A DNA stretch of 41,443 bases from Cudoniella acicularis (taxonomy: Eukaryota > Ascomycota > Leotiomycetes > Helotiales > Helotiaceae), in assembly GCA_013054445.1 (NCBI GenBank), contig JAAMPI010000364.1, positions 1 to 41,443 on the forward strand. The letters are read 5' to 3'. The position numbers were made by a program, and so were the translations under genes. The number at the start of each line of letters is the position of its first letter. Positions within the stretch are counted from its first letter, which is position 1. This document shows, one piece after another, positions 1 to 10,350 of the stretch. The notes under the pieces were generated by a model. The model ran no database searches. It was given only the letters and a program-made list of their open reading frames with translations, and was not told where the DNA came from.

Positions 1-7
1 CAAAAAA

Positions 8-21
8 GTGTGTGTGTGTGT
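8..21. repeat. GT dinucleotide microsatellite
   Basis: Seven uninterrupted GT units lie next to an A6 run at the left edge of the window. No gene is visible around it. Confidence 0.9.
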
Positions 22-254
22 CAGCGTAGAGTAGTTGAACTTAAATATGTTTATTATTCGATGTTCATTCTTTTAGTTCTCTTTTTGTGTCTGGCTGCAA
101 GTTCGTTTGTCTCGTCGCGTGTCTTTGCTTTCTCCTTGCGAGCACCTAGACGGAACGAAAGAAGATAGGTAGGGGTAGGTGTTGATGGCAGCAAGTAAAT
201 CCTTTTTTTCTCTCTCCTTGAATCTTGAACGAGTTGGTGCACATCGCAATTCTG

Positions 255-490
255 CCCCGCGAGAAGCCGCGTGAAGCTCTATAGTCTTGAAGGGGAGTGA
301 ACCCTCGTTTCCCTACTTTTGCTGCATTTCGCAAAAGTTTCCCGCGAGAAGCCACGTGAGCTAATAGGAGTAAAAGGAGAGTGATTTCTCATTTCCCTTC
401 TTTTGTTGCACTTCGCAAAACTTCGCAAAACTTCCCCGCGGGAAGGCACGTGAAGCCACTATAGTCTTAACGCAGAGTGAATCCCTTGTC
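255..490. repeat. Three degenerate tandem copies of an ~85-93 bp unit
   Basis: Units begin near 255, 341 and 434, each with a CCCGCGAGAAG-like core followed by GCCGCGTGA, GCCACGTGA or GGCACGTGA. Each then has an AGTGA element and, in the first two, a TTTGCTGCA/TTTGTTGCA plus TTCGCAAAA tail. The third copy is cut short. A weaker match to the tail (GCACATCGCAA, near 239-249) suggests a further decayed copy upstream. CACGTG E-box cores occur in copies 2 and 3. There is no reading frame, so this is probably a decayed non-coding repeat. Confidence 0.75.
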
Positions 491-1364
491 TATTCAACAT
501 ATATCCACACACCGTACGCAGGCGCGCTTCATCCCTTACAGAACCTTTCATCGCCTCTATCCTCTTATAAATAACTAAATAAGCCTTTTTGATTAACAAT
601 TTACTTTTCCTCTTTTTATATAGGTCTAATACAGTTTTGCAGGTTTCTGTAGATATAAAACTCAATTCACTCTCGAAAAATCTTTTAGAAACTGTTCAGA
701 AACTTTAATTGCACACAAAGGGCCACAGAAAATTTCCGTGTTTAATAACAAACGAATTAAAAAGAAAATTCGATAAGTACACCTACTTTTCTTGGCTTTT
801 CTGCTGGTAGAGGGACATAGCGCGCCAGTCATGAAAAAGAATACTTTAAGAAGTTGATAGTATAAACTTTAAAACACAAAAAGTAAGAAGGAAGATATCC
901 AAAAAGGAGCTGAGATACCGAGAGCGAAAGCGCAAGGTCGGGGAGTTAAAAAGCGATCTATCAAAGTGGCCATGCCGGCCTGTCTTTCAAAATTTGGACA
1001 CTTGAAAAAAAAAACCACTTAGAAGGAAATGAAGGTTGCGTGAAGAAATACTGTCCGCGCGGTTCCTTTGTTCCGCCCAGATTTGATTGCTGGAATTTTG
1101 TTGATTTCGGGTGTATCCTTTTCTTCGTCTGAGTGCTTTATAAAATATAGGAAAGGAAAAGGGTGGGAGGGGTCGGGGGAGGGCGATTGGCTAGCTTGCC
1201 GAACTGCATTGTCAAGGGTCAGGTGTCAGGTCTTTCTAGTAGCTTATCAACTTGAACACAATTTTATCCTCAACTGAACAGGCACAATTAGTACAAAGCC
1301 CAGGGGCGGTTATATTAACACGTCGCTTTCTCATGAACCAGCTCCCTAAAATCATCTACACTAA
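491..1364. other. Intergenic, no gene seen
   Basis: AT-rich non-coding sequence. A short purine-rich stretch lies around 1150-1185. An ATG at 1333 opens a 13-codon frame that runs up to the HET fragment and could be its displaced N-terminus, in a different frame. Confidence 0.6.
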
Positions 1365-2666
1365 CCTATCCTAGAGAAGGACAATGTACGCCTGCTTATT
1401 CTACTGCCGGCTTTAGACGAGGCTATAGAAATTTATTACTGCCTGATATACACGACCTTGTCTAAGTACGATAACGAAGTTATTGATCATTACATGGCTC
1501 TATCATACGTCTGGGGAGATGCTTCGAATCTGAAAACTATACGAGTTAACGACATCGAAGTCAAAATTACCGTCAATCTCCATCATGCCCTACGAGATAT
1601 TCGAGATCAAACCAGAGAGTTGTTCCTCTGGGCTGACACGATTTGCATCAACCAAAATTATGATGGCGAGAATAATCACCAGGTCGGTATGATGAGCAAA
1701 ATTTATGTAACGGCTCATCACACGATTATCTACTTGGGAAATTTCGATGCGGGTATTGAGGATATTTCCGATACTTCGAACGCTGTCTCTCGCACTCTGG
1801 CGGCGACGAAGATCCTGAGAAGTCCGTGGTTCTCACGCGTTTGGGTCTTTCAAGAATTGGTTCTATCAAAAGATCTTTTCGTTCAGTGCGAAAAGCGGCG
1901 TTGGAGATGGAAATGTTTTTATAAATTTGTGGAACAGAATATTCCCCCTGAACAACTGATACAGGGAACCCCATTTCTCAGCCTCGCTGACCCGGAGTGG
2001 CAATCACCAAAACTAGAGCTTGTGGGGGGGGGAGGGGTTCTCTCACGTATTCATGCAAAAGTGTATACTTATTCAGCTGAGATGACCGAGGCATTTCGAC
2101 TCCTAGTTCAAATAAATCAGGCCTTGGAGAAGCACAAAAGATCGCAGCCATCTTCCCTTCTCGAGCTAGTAATATCCAGAAAAGGCCTTGGAGCAAGTGA
2201 TCCGAGAGATATCATATGGGCGCAACTTGACTTGGCACTGGATGGACAATACATGCCCTTCCAAGCAGACTATAAAAGAATTACTTGTGGAAAGCTTTAC
2301 AACGATTTTGTGAGACATTAAATCAAGCGTGGATCCCATGGCCGTTTGCAACTCATGCTCAAGCATACGTATAGTACTGAGACGGAGCGCGTTGAAGAAC
2401 TTGCTTCATGGGTCCCGGATTGGTCCCATCTAACAAGCGGTAACAACGTCGAATGTTTGCACGATTCTGTCCCAGTCACCTTTGGAGACGAAGAGAAGGA
2501 TCGTCTAGGTTGCGCCCCACGTGTTGATACTCTATATTTAGAGTTGGGGACATTACTCTCCGTACACTTAAGCGAGAACCATGAAAATGCCCTCCTTACT
2601 TTTAAAACCCACCAAAATCACAATTCGTATTATTTTAACTTAAAACTTAGAACACGAATCAATTAA
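1365..2666 (+). pseudogene. HET-domain (heterokaryon incompatibility) gene, truncated and interrupted
   Basis: The frame is open from 1365 with no in-frame ATG before the domain. It carries the HET (PF06985) blocks in order: an RLL..LLP element, ALSYVWGD, LFLWADTICINQ, SPWFSRVWVFQELVL, a SDPRDIIWAQLDLA element and, after the stop, ELASWVPDWS. HET proteins trigger cell death when fungal strains of different type fuse. An in-frame TAA at 2319-2321 falls between LYNDFVRH and the WVPDWS block, and the same frame continues to 2666. The variable C-terminal part usual in this family (several hundred residues) is absent, and AT-rich DNA follows. The lack of a start codon, the internal stop and the truncation point to a pseudogene. 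An unrecognised intron over the stop is possible, but I found no good donor/acceptor pair. Confidence 0.8.
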
Positions 2667-3662
2667 TAGTAGTTAATCCACGTACTTTAATCACATCCTT
2701 GATTTTGCAAGTTAATTGCTCGGTATAGTGTCGGAAATCACTTGGATCTACCTGATCCTAGAGCTTTTAAAGCTCCTTATATATATCCTCCTATTTTATT
2801 AATATTTTAGATATAAAAACACTATATTTTATTATACTTAGCTAATTAGTCCTGCTTTTTATGTCCATCGCGAGCCTATAAAGAGTGATAAGCGAAAATA
2901 GTACAAACGAAGCCTTGTGTTTACTAAACGCTACCCTTGTGTAACACACCATCAAGGGCTTACCTCTCAGCTTGACCATAGCAACCAACACACCGCAACG
3001 TGGGATAATGAGACAGGCCCGGTAACAACCATATCTTCCAATATGCCAAGCTTGAGGGCTTCCGTGCAGTCATCAATCATTCGCGCGGCCCCTGTCGTCG
3101 TGGCACTATTGATTCGCTTGGACTGTCCTGCTGCCCTGCCCACGTTTCTGTGTCTCGTGTGTTTGTTTACCTTTCCCCGGAATACCTATTTAAATCCTTT
3201 CAGTTAATCGTTCCATGAAAGCTTTTTCCTACTGAAAATAGCTTTTCTCAAATCCCATCCGCCATTCGTTCTGTTTTGCTTCTTGCACAAGCTCTCTCCC
3301 TGCCCCCAAAGGTGTTCCACAGCGCAGTACCTTGGGGCGGCAAATTCTGTCAGCGGCGACTCAAAGCAAGCGCAGGAATTTTTCCCTCTCACTGACTTAA
3401 GCTTGGCGGCTTATAAAGGTCAAGTCGTCAGTTACATTACCAAACTTCCCTAGAACAGAGAAGAAGCACTTTACAAGGGGTATGTTGACTAGAAGATTCC
3501 CTGCGAACAGTGGAAATTTCGCTGACGGTATCCATAGCAGAGCCCATCTCCATCATCTCCACCATCTCCACCTCTAAGCCTCCGTCGTTCCACGTAGCAT
3601 ATGGTGGCCGGACACGACTTGTTCGATATATCGATAGTCGACCGACCAGCAAATTTCACGCT
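2667..3662. other. Intergenic; AT-rich block then promoter/5' leader of the next gene
   Basis: Bases 2667-2880 are strongly AT-rich and follow the broken HET gene. A TATAAA sits at 3412-3417, about 250 bp before the ATG of the next gene. The leader between them holds two out-of-frame ATGs, at 3482 and 3601, opening short frames of about 32 and 44 codons that could act as upstream ORFs. No other gene is supported. Confidence 0.5.
3412..3417 (+). promoter_or_regulatory. Candidate TATA box for the QRIYPR membrane protein
   Basis: TATAAA in the context GGCTTATAAAGG, 245 bp upstream of the chosen start at 3663. Transcription probably starts 30-60 bp downstream, giving a leader of about 200 nt. 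Confidence 0.4.
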
Positions 3663-4040
3663 ATGGTCCAAGAGAACAACGTTATTGCCCTTATCATCAT
3701 ACTCCATATCTCGGCGGGAATTATTGTAGGAATATTCTGTTGCACGCGAATAAGGATAACCAAAGTGGTGTCGATACCAGGAGGTGAGAGCTCTGAGTCC
3801 GAGCTTTATTCGCCACCAAGCCCTGTCCCTCCTGTTCCGCCTCAACCAGATCCACCAGGGCCGCGGCCACCACCGCCTGGACCAGTCCCAGCCCCTGGGG
3901 TAAACCAACGCATTTACCCTCGACCAAATGGTCGGGGAGCTAGAGGACAGCGAATATATCCCCGCCGCGGAGGTGGTGGCGTTGGAGGTGATGCTGGACC
4001 TGCTGGTAGAGGAGGGCAACGTATATACCCTCGAAATTAA
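3663..4040 (+). CDS. Small single-pass membrane protein with proline-rich tail and QRIYPR repeats
   Basis: Predicted 125 residues from the ATG at 3663; the frame is open further upstream but without an ATG. Residues about 6-27 form one hydrophobic helix ending in Cys-Cys. A basic TRIRITK stretch follows, so by the positive-inside rule the C-terminus is probably cytosolic. The tail is SPPSPVPPVPPQPDPP-like polyproline, then a Gly/Arg-rich end in which QRIYPR occurs three times, the last at the very C-terminus. I do not recognise the family. Polyproline tails commonly bind SH3 or WW domains, and an anchored adaptor is one guess. The opposite strand also has a 176-codon frame, but it lacks comparable organisation. 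No introns are needed. Confidence 0.55.
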   Translation: MVQENNVIALIIILHISAGIIVGIFCCTRIRITKVVSIPGGESSESELYSPPSPVPPVPPQPDPPGPRPPPPGPVPAPGVNQRIYPRPNGRGARGQRIYPRRGGGGVGGDAGPAGRGGQRIYPRN

Positions 4041-4520
4041 GGGAAAGTAAAGCGGAGAGGCCAGGATAAAAATAGTTTCGTCGGAAAAGGGGTTTGGGTT
4101 TTAGCATTTGGAGGTGTATAATGAATATATCTAGAGGACAGGACCAAGAAATAGAGGACTTAGTGAAATACTTCTCCCCGCCTTTCTTGTCCCTACCTCT
4201 TAAGAGAGGCGAGGAACAGTGGGTCCTTAGGAGAGGAGAAGGAGAGAGTGGCACTTTTGATACGAGGCAAAGGAGGGAGTATCACAATAAATCGTAGGTG
4301 AGGAACGGCGAGGCGCACTCGTGTACAAGAGGGAGTAGGAGCAGGAGGGGAGAAGTAGTTCACTGGAAGGATTTGGCACTGAGCTAAGTGAGCTTACTGA
4401 GCAACTACCATGGCTACTTTAAGCTGATCTGAACAATTGCACATTAGTCTTGCAAAACCCTCCAACGACCGTATTAGATAAAAACACCTCCAGCTCAGGT
4501 CTAGGAAATGGTGACAGGAC
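4041..4520. other. Intergenic between convergent genes, no gene seen
   Basis: 480 bp separating the 3' ends of the plus-strand membrane protein and the minus-strand Hsp70-like gene. It contains purine-rich stretches (about 4200-4290 and 4320-4350) and no conserved frame. Confidence 0.6.
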
Positions 4521-6889
4521 TTAGACGAATTCCGCCTCAATAGCTTCCTCGTCGTATGTCTTACCCGCGTGGACCAGCTTAAAACTCAAACTCGCCGAAT
4601 TCAAAACCATCTCAATGTCAAAATCTCCACCGTAATACTCACGATCGTCATCACCACGTTCTCGTTTCAATTTCTCTGTGGGGATGCAATCAAGATTTGC
4701 CTTCAGCTTGACAAGCTCTTCGACACCTACGATTCTGTCAGTATACCTTCGAAAGAGGTCACTGTCTATCGAGCAGACTTCTACCTTCGGTTTTGTAGAG
4801 CGGTGGACCGTTATTCGCTGGGTCTTCGTACACAAACACGTCAATTAGCATTGGCTCAAAAGGGCCCTCATCAACGGCCTTGCGCGCAAAATATTGGAGA
4901 GGAATTGCTTGCGATTCCTTGACTGTAGCTCCCTGGGTGTATGGGTTAGATAATGTAAAATTTCAGAGTTGAAGTGCAAAACCTTTTCAATGACCCATTG
5001 TATGACCTCGATACGATATTCTCCAGTAAATTCTTCGATTTCCCTGATCAACTGATTAGCTGCAGCACCCTCGACGGTCTCAGGGAATAACTACTTTCTC
5101 TGTTCGTCGTGTCCTTTCTCGCGGTCGAACGGCACCCAAGTCAGAATCCCGTAGTGCCTGCGAGCAATTCTGCTATCAAGCCGAGTGTACGGAAGACTTT
5201 TGTTCCCCTTTGAAAGGCCTCTGATTAAGGCACCTCTGACGATAGACGTATTGCTGGATAAAAATTAGTCGCTCACAATATCCCCAAAGACATAAAGCTC
5301 TGCAAATATTCCAAACGTACCTATTCTCGATATGAAGAACAGCTGTCTCTATGCCAACTTCGTCCTGCAAGCTTGAACAGACGTAACCGTTCCTCCCAAA
5401 GCCACCAGCTAGCAGAACTGCTTTCACCTTCGTTTTGGTAGCTTGTATCTGTGCTTTGACAAGCTTTACGATCTCCTTGATAACAGGATCGAAGATCTTA
5501 CGCAGATCTCTCCCTGTAATTTCAAGGCGTTCCCTGTTAATACCGAGCCGAGGATTGTTTGGAAGTCTCCTAACTGCGATGAAGAACGACTTGTTTTCCG
5601 CACCGGTGAATTGTCTCTTGATTCTTCCTTCAAATTCCTTCATTGCATAGTCCTTCAAACCTTGATCAAAAGCAGGGAGGTCCTTAAATTTGGCATCAAG
5701 ATACTCTGCAAAGATCCGGTTGAGAAAGCTGCTTCCGCACAGGCTACCTGATCCTGGTGCAGCTTCCTTGACTGCCCAACGAATTAGTATGTGTTTCCCC
5801 TGAATGCTTTAAGAGCCATAGGGCAGAGTTCTTCACGTAAGACAAGTCCCAAGAGGTAAACAGCCGAGCTCTTGAGACAGCTCTTAGGCTCTCGGCTCTT
5901 ATTGAAAAAAATAGCAATTTGGTACGGGAATAAACCTTACTGTGTGGAGCTGGCGTCAAGGACTTCACTGTGTAGGAGATAAGGTCAACAGTACTGCCCA
6001 ATGCCATGTGTTGTCAGCTTCCAAGGTCGGACGTGCAAAATATACCTCAAAATGAATTAGTACTTACCCACCCCCTGCATCACAGAGAACAAAGGTATCA
6101 TTGACATTGAGGTCAATGTTTTTCATGCTATCCAAGGCGTATATACCGGCAGCTTCAGGCTCTGCGAAGATCTGGATCTTGTTCTTGCGTCCCATGCCAG
6201 CCTTCTCAGCACAAGCTCGAGTCATATCCTTCGACTTCTCTGGCCAGACAGCTGGTACGGTGATGATGTACTCCTTCGGAGTAGAGCTCCAGATTGGTGC
6301 TCGATAAAGCCTTTGTAAATGTCGGTCGAAGTTCTCTCGTATAGACGTGAGGTAGTCGACAACCATTTTCTCGCATTCGACTTCAGAGACTTGAGGCGTC
6401 TTAGGAGGATATCTCTTGACGAGATCCGATTCCCCGAGATTAGGATACAAACCTAACTTGAACCATTCATACCTGGTTCCGCCCTCATCATCGTCCATGT
6501 CTACTTGGAAGCCCCATTGATAAGGACCCAATCCCGGTACTGAGCCATCAGGGTATTTCAGAATACTGCAAACGCTTACTATTAGACAGTGGTCGATCTA
6601 GCAGCTGAGAGTACAGGAGCGTGTTGCACTTACGTCGGAGCTTTCTCTCCTCCTTCTACTCCCTCACCCCACCACTGGATAATCTCTTGTTTCTGATGCT
6701 ATACAAATGGGCTTCAATGCACTATAATTGTCACTTCTCCTTGTACTAACCTGTTTGGTTTGCACATATGCAACGCCGGAGAACGTTGTTCCTATGTGCT
6801 TCGTCTTAGAAAAAACTTCGACTAGCTACAAAGGAGAGACTTCCGCAGTCAGCTTACATACCGAAATCCACCGCGACAAGTAATTTCAT
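4521..6889 (-). CDS. Hsp70-like (HSPA12-type) ATPase, ten exons, 569 residues
   Basis: Exons by hand: 6889-6862, 6791-6751, 6698-6634, 6565-6068, 5993-5941, 5771-5321, 5253-5095, 5043-4983, 4932-4785, 4726-4521. They sum to 1710 nt with every phase consistent. The protein has the actin-fold Hsp70 ATPase signatures: VAVDFGTTFSGVAY (residues 5-18, phosphate 1), IIQWWGEG, FAEPEAAGIYAL (connect region), DAGGGTVDLISY (207-218, phosphate 2), PGSGSLCGSSFLNR (about 234-247) and LLAGGFGRNGYV (349-360, adenosine). The tail EYYGGDFDIEMVL..A.LSFKLVH..K.Y is typical of the fungal Hsp70-like group. There is no classical substrate-binding domain or EEVD end. Read without introns the 3' part seems broken, but 51, 50 and 58 bp introns with branch-like GCTAATC, TCTAACC and ACTGAC remove the stops. 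The weakest donor is GTTTTG at 4982. Members are often expanded next to HET/NLR genes; the substrate is unknown. Confidence 0.85.
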
Positions 6890-7641
6890 GCTTTCCTTGT
6901 TCCCACCGGAAGTTGACACCTGGGTGCGTTGGTTCCCTGCCATCCCGGTTGCTGCTTTGAAGAGTTGATTCAAATGCTATCCGCAAGGTGAAACTTCCTG
7001 GGGAAGAAGACAAACAGATTGCAGCCTTCTCATGTGCATTTATCAAGTAATCTCTCAGAAGCGTAAGCACATACCACACCACCTAGTGCCCCTCACATGC
7101 GGCTGCATCCCAGCCTGCAGAGCTAATTTGCTCCACCGCGCGGTGCAGTGGTGCACGCTCCAGATTCAAAAACGTGCAGGGAATCTCAGCTATCCCCTCC
7201 GCCGCTGCCGGGGTAAAATCTACCTTTCGCAGAATGGATAAGGAGCTCGGAATACCTGAAGAGAGGCTCTTGATTGGCCAGAATTTGGTTGGCAATTCTG
7301 GCAACAGCGCAGGGGATAATGCTGCATGCAGGAGCGCCCGAGAGGAGTATGGGCAGAATATCTAACGTGATTGCCAGACTCAGTGAATAAGGAGATCACT
7401 CGGCCACGTCAGCCTCGCCCCATGTGAGGTCGTACAAGAACGCCTCTTCTCTTCAGGTGCAGAAATTTTCACATATTCTTGGAGCTCTTTCCCGCTTTTC
7501 CCCCAAGGGTGAGACTCTACATGTTATCAGGCTTGCCTTCTTCAGCCTCATCTGGTTTGGAATTTTGCAGTCGTGTTCTTGTTCCCAATACCGAGTAGGT
7601 GATGCTCTGGTTCACAAAAGTCTGATATTGTGCAGCCCCCA
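6890..7641. other. Divergent promoter region
   Basis: About 750 bp between the Hsp70-like gene (minus strand) and the next plus-strand gene. No TATA box stands out and no conserved frame was found. The short frames on both strands use non-ATG starts or lack any family pattern. Confidence 0.5.
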
Positions 7642-9440
7642 ATGAATAGTCCTCCCAGTCCCTGGGCTCTGTCCTATGACTTGCTGACTCTTTCCACGAC
7701 CAGAACTCGTAAAACAGGCAAAGTAGACCATAGCAGCCAGCGTCACAACTCCGACATGGAGATGGCGGATTCATCCCAACCGAGGGGTTCGCTTGACCCT
7801 TGGGAATTAAAGAAGGAAAATGATAAGCTGCGGGAAGCCTTAGATGAGTGCAAATCTCAGTTGATAGAACTGCTCCGAGAAGACGAACAAGTCTCCGACG
7901 CAACAATTCATAGCGAATATGAGCGAATCTGCAAAGAAATCGAAGGCTGGGTCGATGACGTCCTTCCTGAAGAGACTAAGAATTTCAAAGACGTATTCGG
8001 CAAAATGATGAAGGAGGAAAGGGAAAAGGGAAACTTGGCGGGCCTGAAACTCTACACCCCACTTCCAGGTCAGCGATTTTATGAGATGGACCAATGGAGC
8101 TGGGATCGGATAGATTGGTTGCGCAATCAAAGCTATGCCAACTGTGCCATTATATCACTTGTAATCTGGACCTTCCTAGAGAGCAAAATCTTTGACGAGG
8201 ATTACCCCATTGGGACTTTGAAAAGGCTCCCCAAGAATGACACGAAACACCCAGAATCTTACCAGGGTCATACATCGCTCCTGAGTGGTATCATAAAAGT
8301 TATGATTAATAAGAAAGAACAGGATCAAGGTTCGTGCTCTCTCCTAATTCCAAATGCTCGATCATAACGTTCCGGGTCTGATTAAAATATAAAATTTTAG
8401 ATGCATGGCAGAGAGTCAACAAGTGGCGATCCGAAACTTTGACGGCCATGGTTGCGACTCGACATTTCAAACTCCGTCAAGTGAGGTATTCGCAGAAGCT
8501 CTTTGACAAACTCATGGCTCGGTTGAAAGACTGGATCAGTCCGGGCACGCTATCCAGCCACGAGAACGTCCTCCGAGAGGAAATCTTCGACCGAGCTATC
8601 AAGTTGCATGAGCTCATCAGATGTTCCAAGAGAGAATATGAACTAGACACAAGCCTGACTGTACTCCAACAGAGCACGCTCATGAAAAATCCAAAACAAT
8701 GGACGCTGAAGGATATCAAGACTTGGCGCCCAATGAATGCCGACGCAAACACTATACCATATCAGTTGCTCTTCCCTGGCCTTTATCGCATGGGTGACAG
8801 CGAGGAACCTCACGAATTGGAGCTGGTCAAACCCGTCGTCATTGTCTACGGGGATGAGGTGCAACACAGTGCAACTCAAACATTTTCCCCAGCTCATGAG
8901 TCACGTCACACGGAAGTCCAGCCATCCTCCGCTACTAAAAAGCTATCTTCGATACCCTCAGCTTCTTCTGTCAGTAGCTCCCAGTCTGAAAACTCAAAAA
9001 GCAGGCTTGGATTCCTTTCAGGCTTCAAATTGAAGCCTCTCGAGCAACTTCGGAAGGCCTCACCCGCGGGAGCACGCCCAATTCCTTCTCATGATGAGGC
9101 TACTCTGCCGGCAGCTCAGGGACACAAGGAAAGCGGCTCTGGACAATATTCTCCCTCAAAGGCTATGTCGGACAGACCTCGGTACTTGGGGCATAGGGAA
9201 AAAAGACGTGGACCAGTTTCTGATGGCGATACCACACCCAAGGTGTCAAAAACTAAATTTCAAGCTGAAGAATCTCTATCATCCTTTGATGAGGAAGACA
9301 GGTCAAGTGAGAGTTCCATATCTATAGATGCCGAGGATTCAAGCAACGAGGGCCTCAAATCTCCATCGGGTTATAAACCAACTCACTCATCATGGAAGAT
9401 CCAGAAGTCGTCCGTACCCCATGACCGAGGGTTGCGGTAA
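7642..9440 (+). CDS. Hypothetical fungal protein with N-terminal coiled coil and Ser-rich C-terminus
   Basis: Two exons, 7642-8329 and 8401-9440, joined by a 71 bp intron (GTTCGT donor, TTTTAG acceptor) give 575 residues. A later ATG at 7756 has better start context (G at -3, G at +4) and would give 537. The N-terminal third has a charged heptad-like stretch (WELKKENDKLREALDECK onward). An acidic/aromatic helical region follows (IHSEYERICKEIEGWVDD; FYEMDQWSWDRIDWLRNQ), and after it the segment AIISLVIWTFLESKIF, which is hydrophobic but too short and polar for a confident membrane helix. The last ~190 residues are Ser/Lys-rich and disordered, ending in acidic serine clusters. It resembles orphan families common in ascomycete genomes; I cannot assign a function. 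It is divergent from the Hsp70-like gene. Confidence 0.7.
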
Positions 9441-9674
9441 GAGTGACGCCGATACTAGATAGGTTGAATGGCTCGTGATATGCCATCTGACAATGTATAT
9501 ACATCCAACTTTAGGAAAAAGTTCAGACTAATTTTGAGATAGGATTTGAATACAGTCTTCAAGATGTAGCTTTTTCTAAGCAGGTCTGAAGATGTCATCA
9601 CGTGATTCCTAGCGATATGTCTACGCCCCTCACCCAGCCCAGAATCCCCTTAACTTTCACCTCCACCCACTTTC

Positions 9675-10350
9675 TTAAATGTTCCACTTCTTCTCCCCCT
9701 TTTTTGTCCCCAGTTCTGCTAAGTCATTGCTGTGAAGTTTGGCTACGACATCGGCGACCACACCGAACACGATCTTTATGTGTAGTCCTGGGCTGAAACT
9801 CGCTTGTGAGAGAAGATCCATCATATCCACCACATGTGTAAAATTGATCGAATAAATGTAGTTTGTATCAAGCTCTTGCTCGTATAACCAAATATCGAGC
9901 TTTCGAATCCTTCCAAGATCTTGTGAGAAAGTCCCAAGTGACAATCTGGTGGAAGCCCATGGTAATGTAATATCGAAACGCAGTAGTCTCAAATTTCGGA
10001 TAGACATTTCTTCTTCCATCCCATGTCCAATGTGATACACTATTCAAGGGTTCCTTGTTTTTTGGTAATCGTTCCTTGATGATCGTGTAATATTTGAGGC
10101 CTTCTTCGCGAGCTTTTCTACTGACCATCAGAATAGGCGGGCAATATTTGTTCCATGAAGTGTCTTGTGGAATGGTGAATGGACCTTTACGTTTTGGGTA
10201 CCGTACGCATTCTAGTGATAATGCATTGAGACGGAGATGTCGATTATCGGAGTTGTATATTAGCAATTATATTTTGCAACGGATCCCCGCAGGGAGGTCC
10301 ATAAATTTGTGAAATGTTGTATTAACTGCAGTTTCCGTCCTATATTCCAT
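9675..10350 (-). pseudogene. 2EXR-like fungal protein gene, decayed
   Basis: From the ATG at 10350 the frame reads KFMDLPAGIRCKI and then hits TAA at 10269-10267. The 2EXR family usually has LP.EIR..IW here, so the stop replaces the conserved Trp; two G-to-A changes would give it. The same frame continues with PPILMVSRKAREEGLKYY, matching the family's PP.LL.V.REAR..GL..Y block. The third element, GRIRKLDIWLYE, and the rest to 9675 lie in a different frame, so there is also a frameshift between about 10040 and 9870. These short fungal proteins have no known biochemical role. A weak intron (GTTGCA to CACTAG) could remove the stop, but it would also remove part of the family core. Confidence 0.55.

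Noticed and set aside
2917..3207. 96-codon plus-strand frame
   Set aside because: No ATG start, no family pattern, and it lies in the spacer after the broken HET gene.
3489..4019. Minus-strand 176-codon frame opposite the QRIYPR protein
   Set aside because: Its Trp/Arg-rich middle is the reverse of the proline codons on the plus strand and it has no domain or signal character.
4521..5658. Hsp70-like gene as a pseudogene because of a TAG and frame changes
   Set aside because: Three short introns with acceptable branch sites restore one frame with total length divisible by three and family motifs at every join.
8477..8897. Overlapping minus-strand frames inside the hypothetical gene
   Set aside because: They are antisense shadows of the 7642-9440 coding frame, which continues correctly over the intron.
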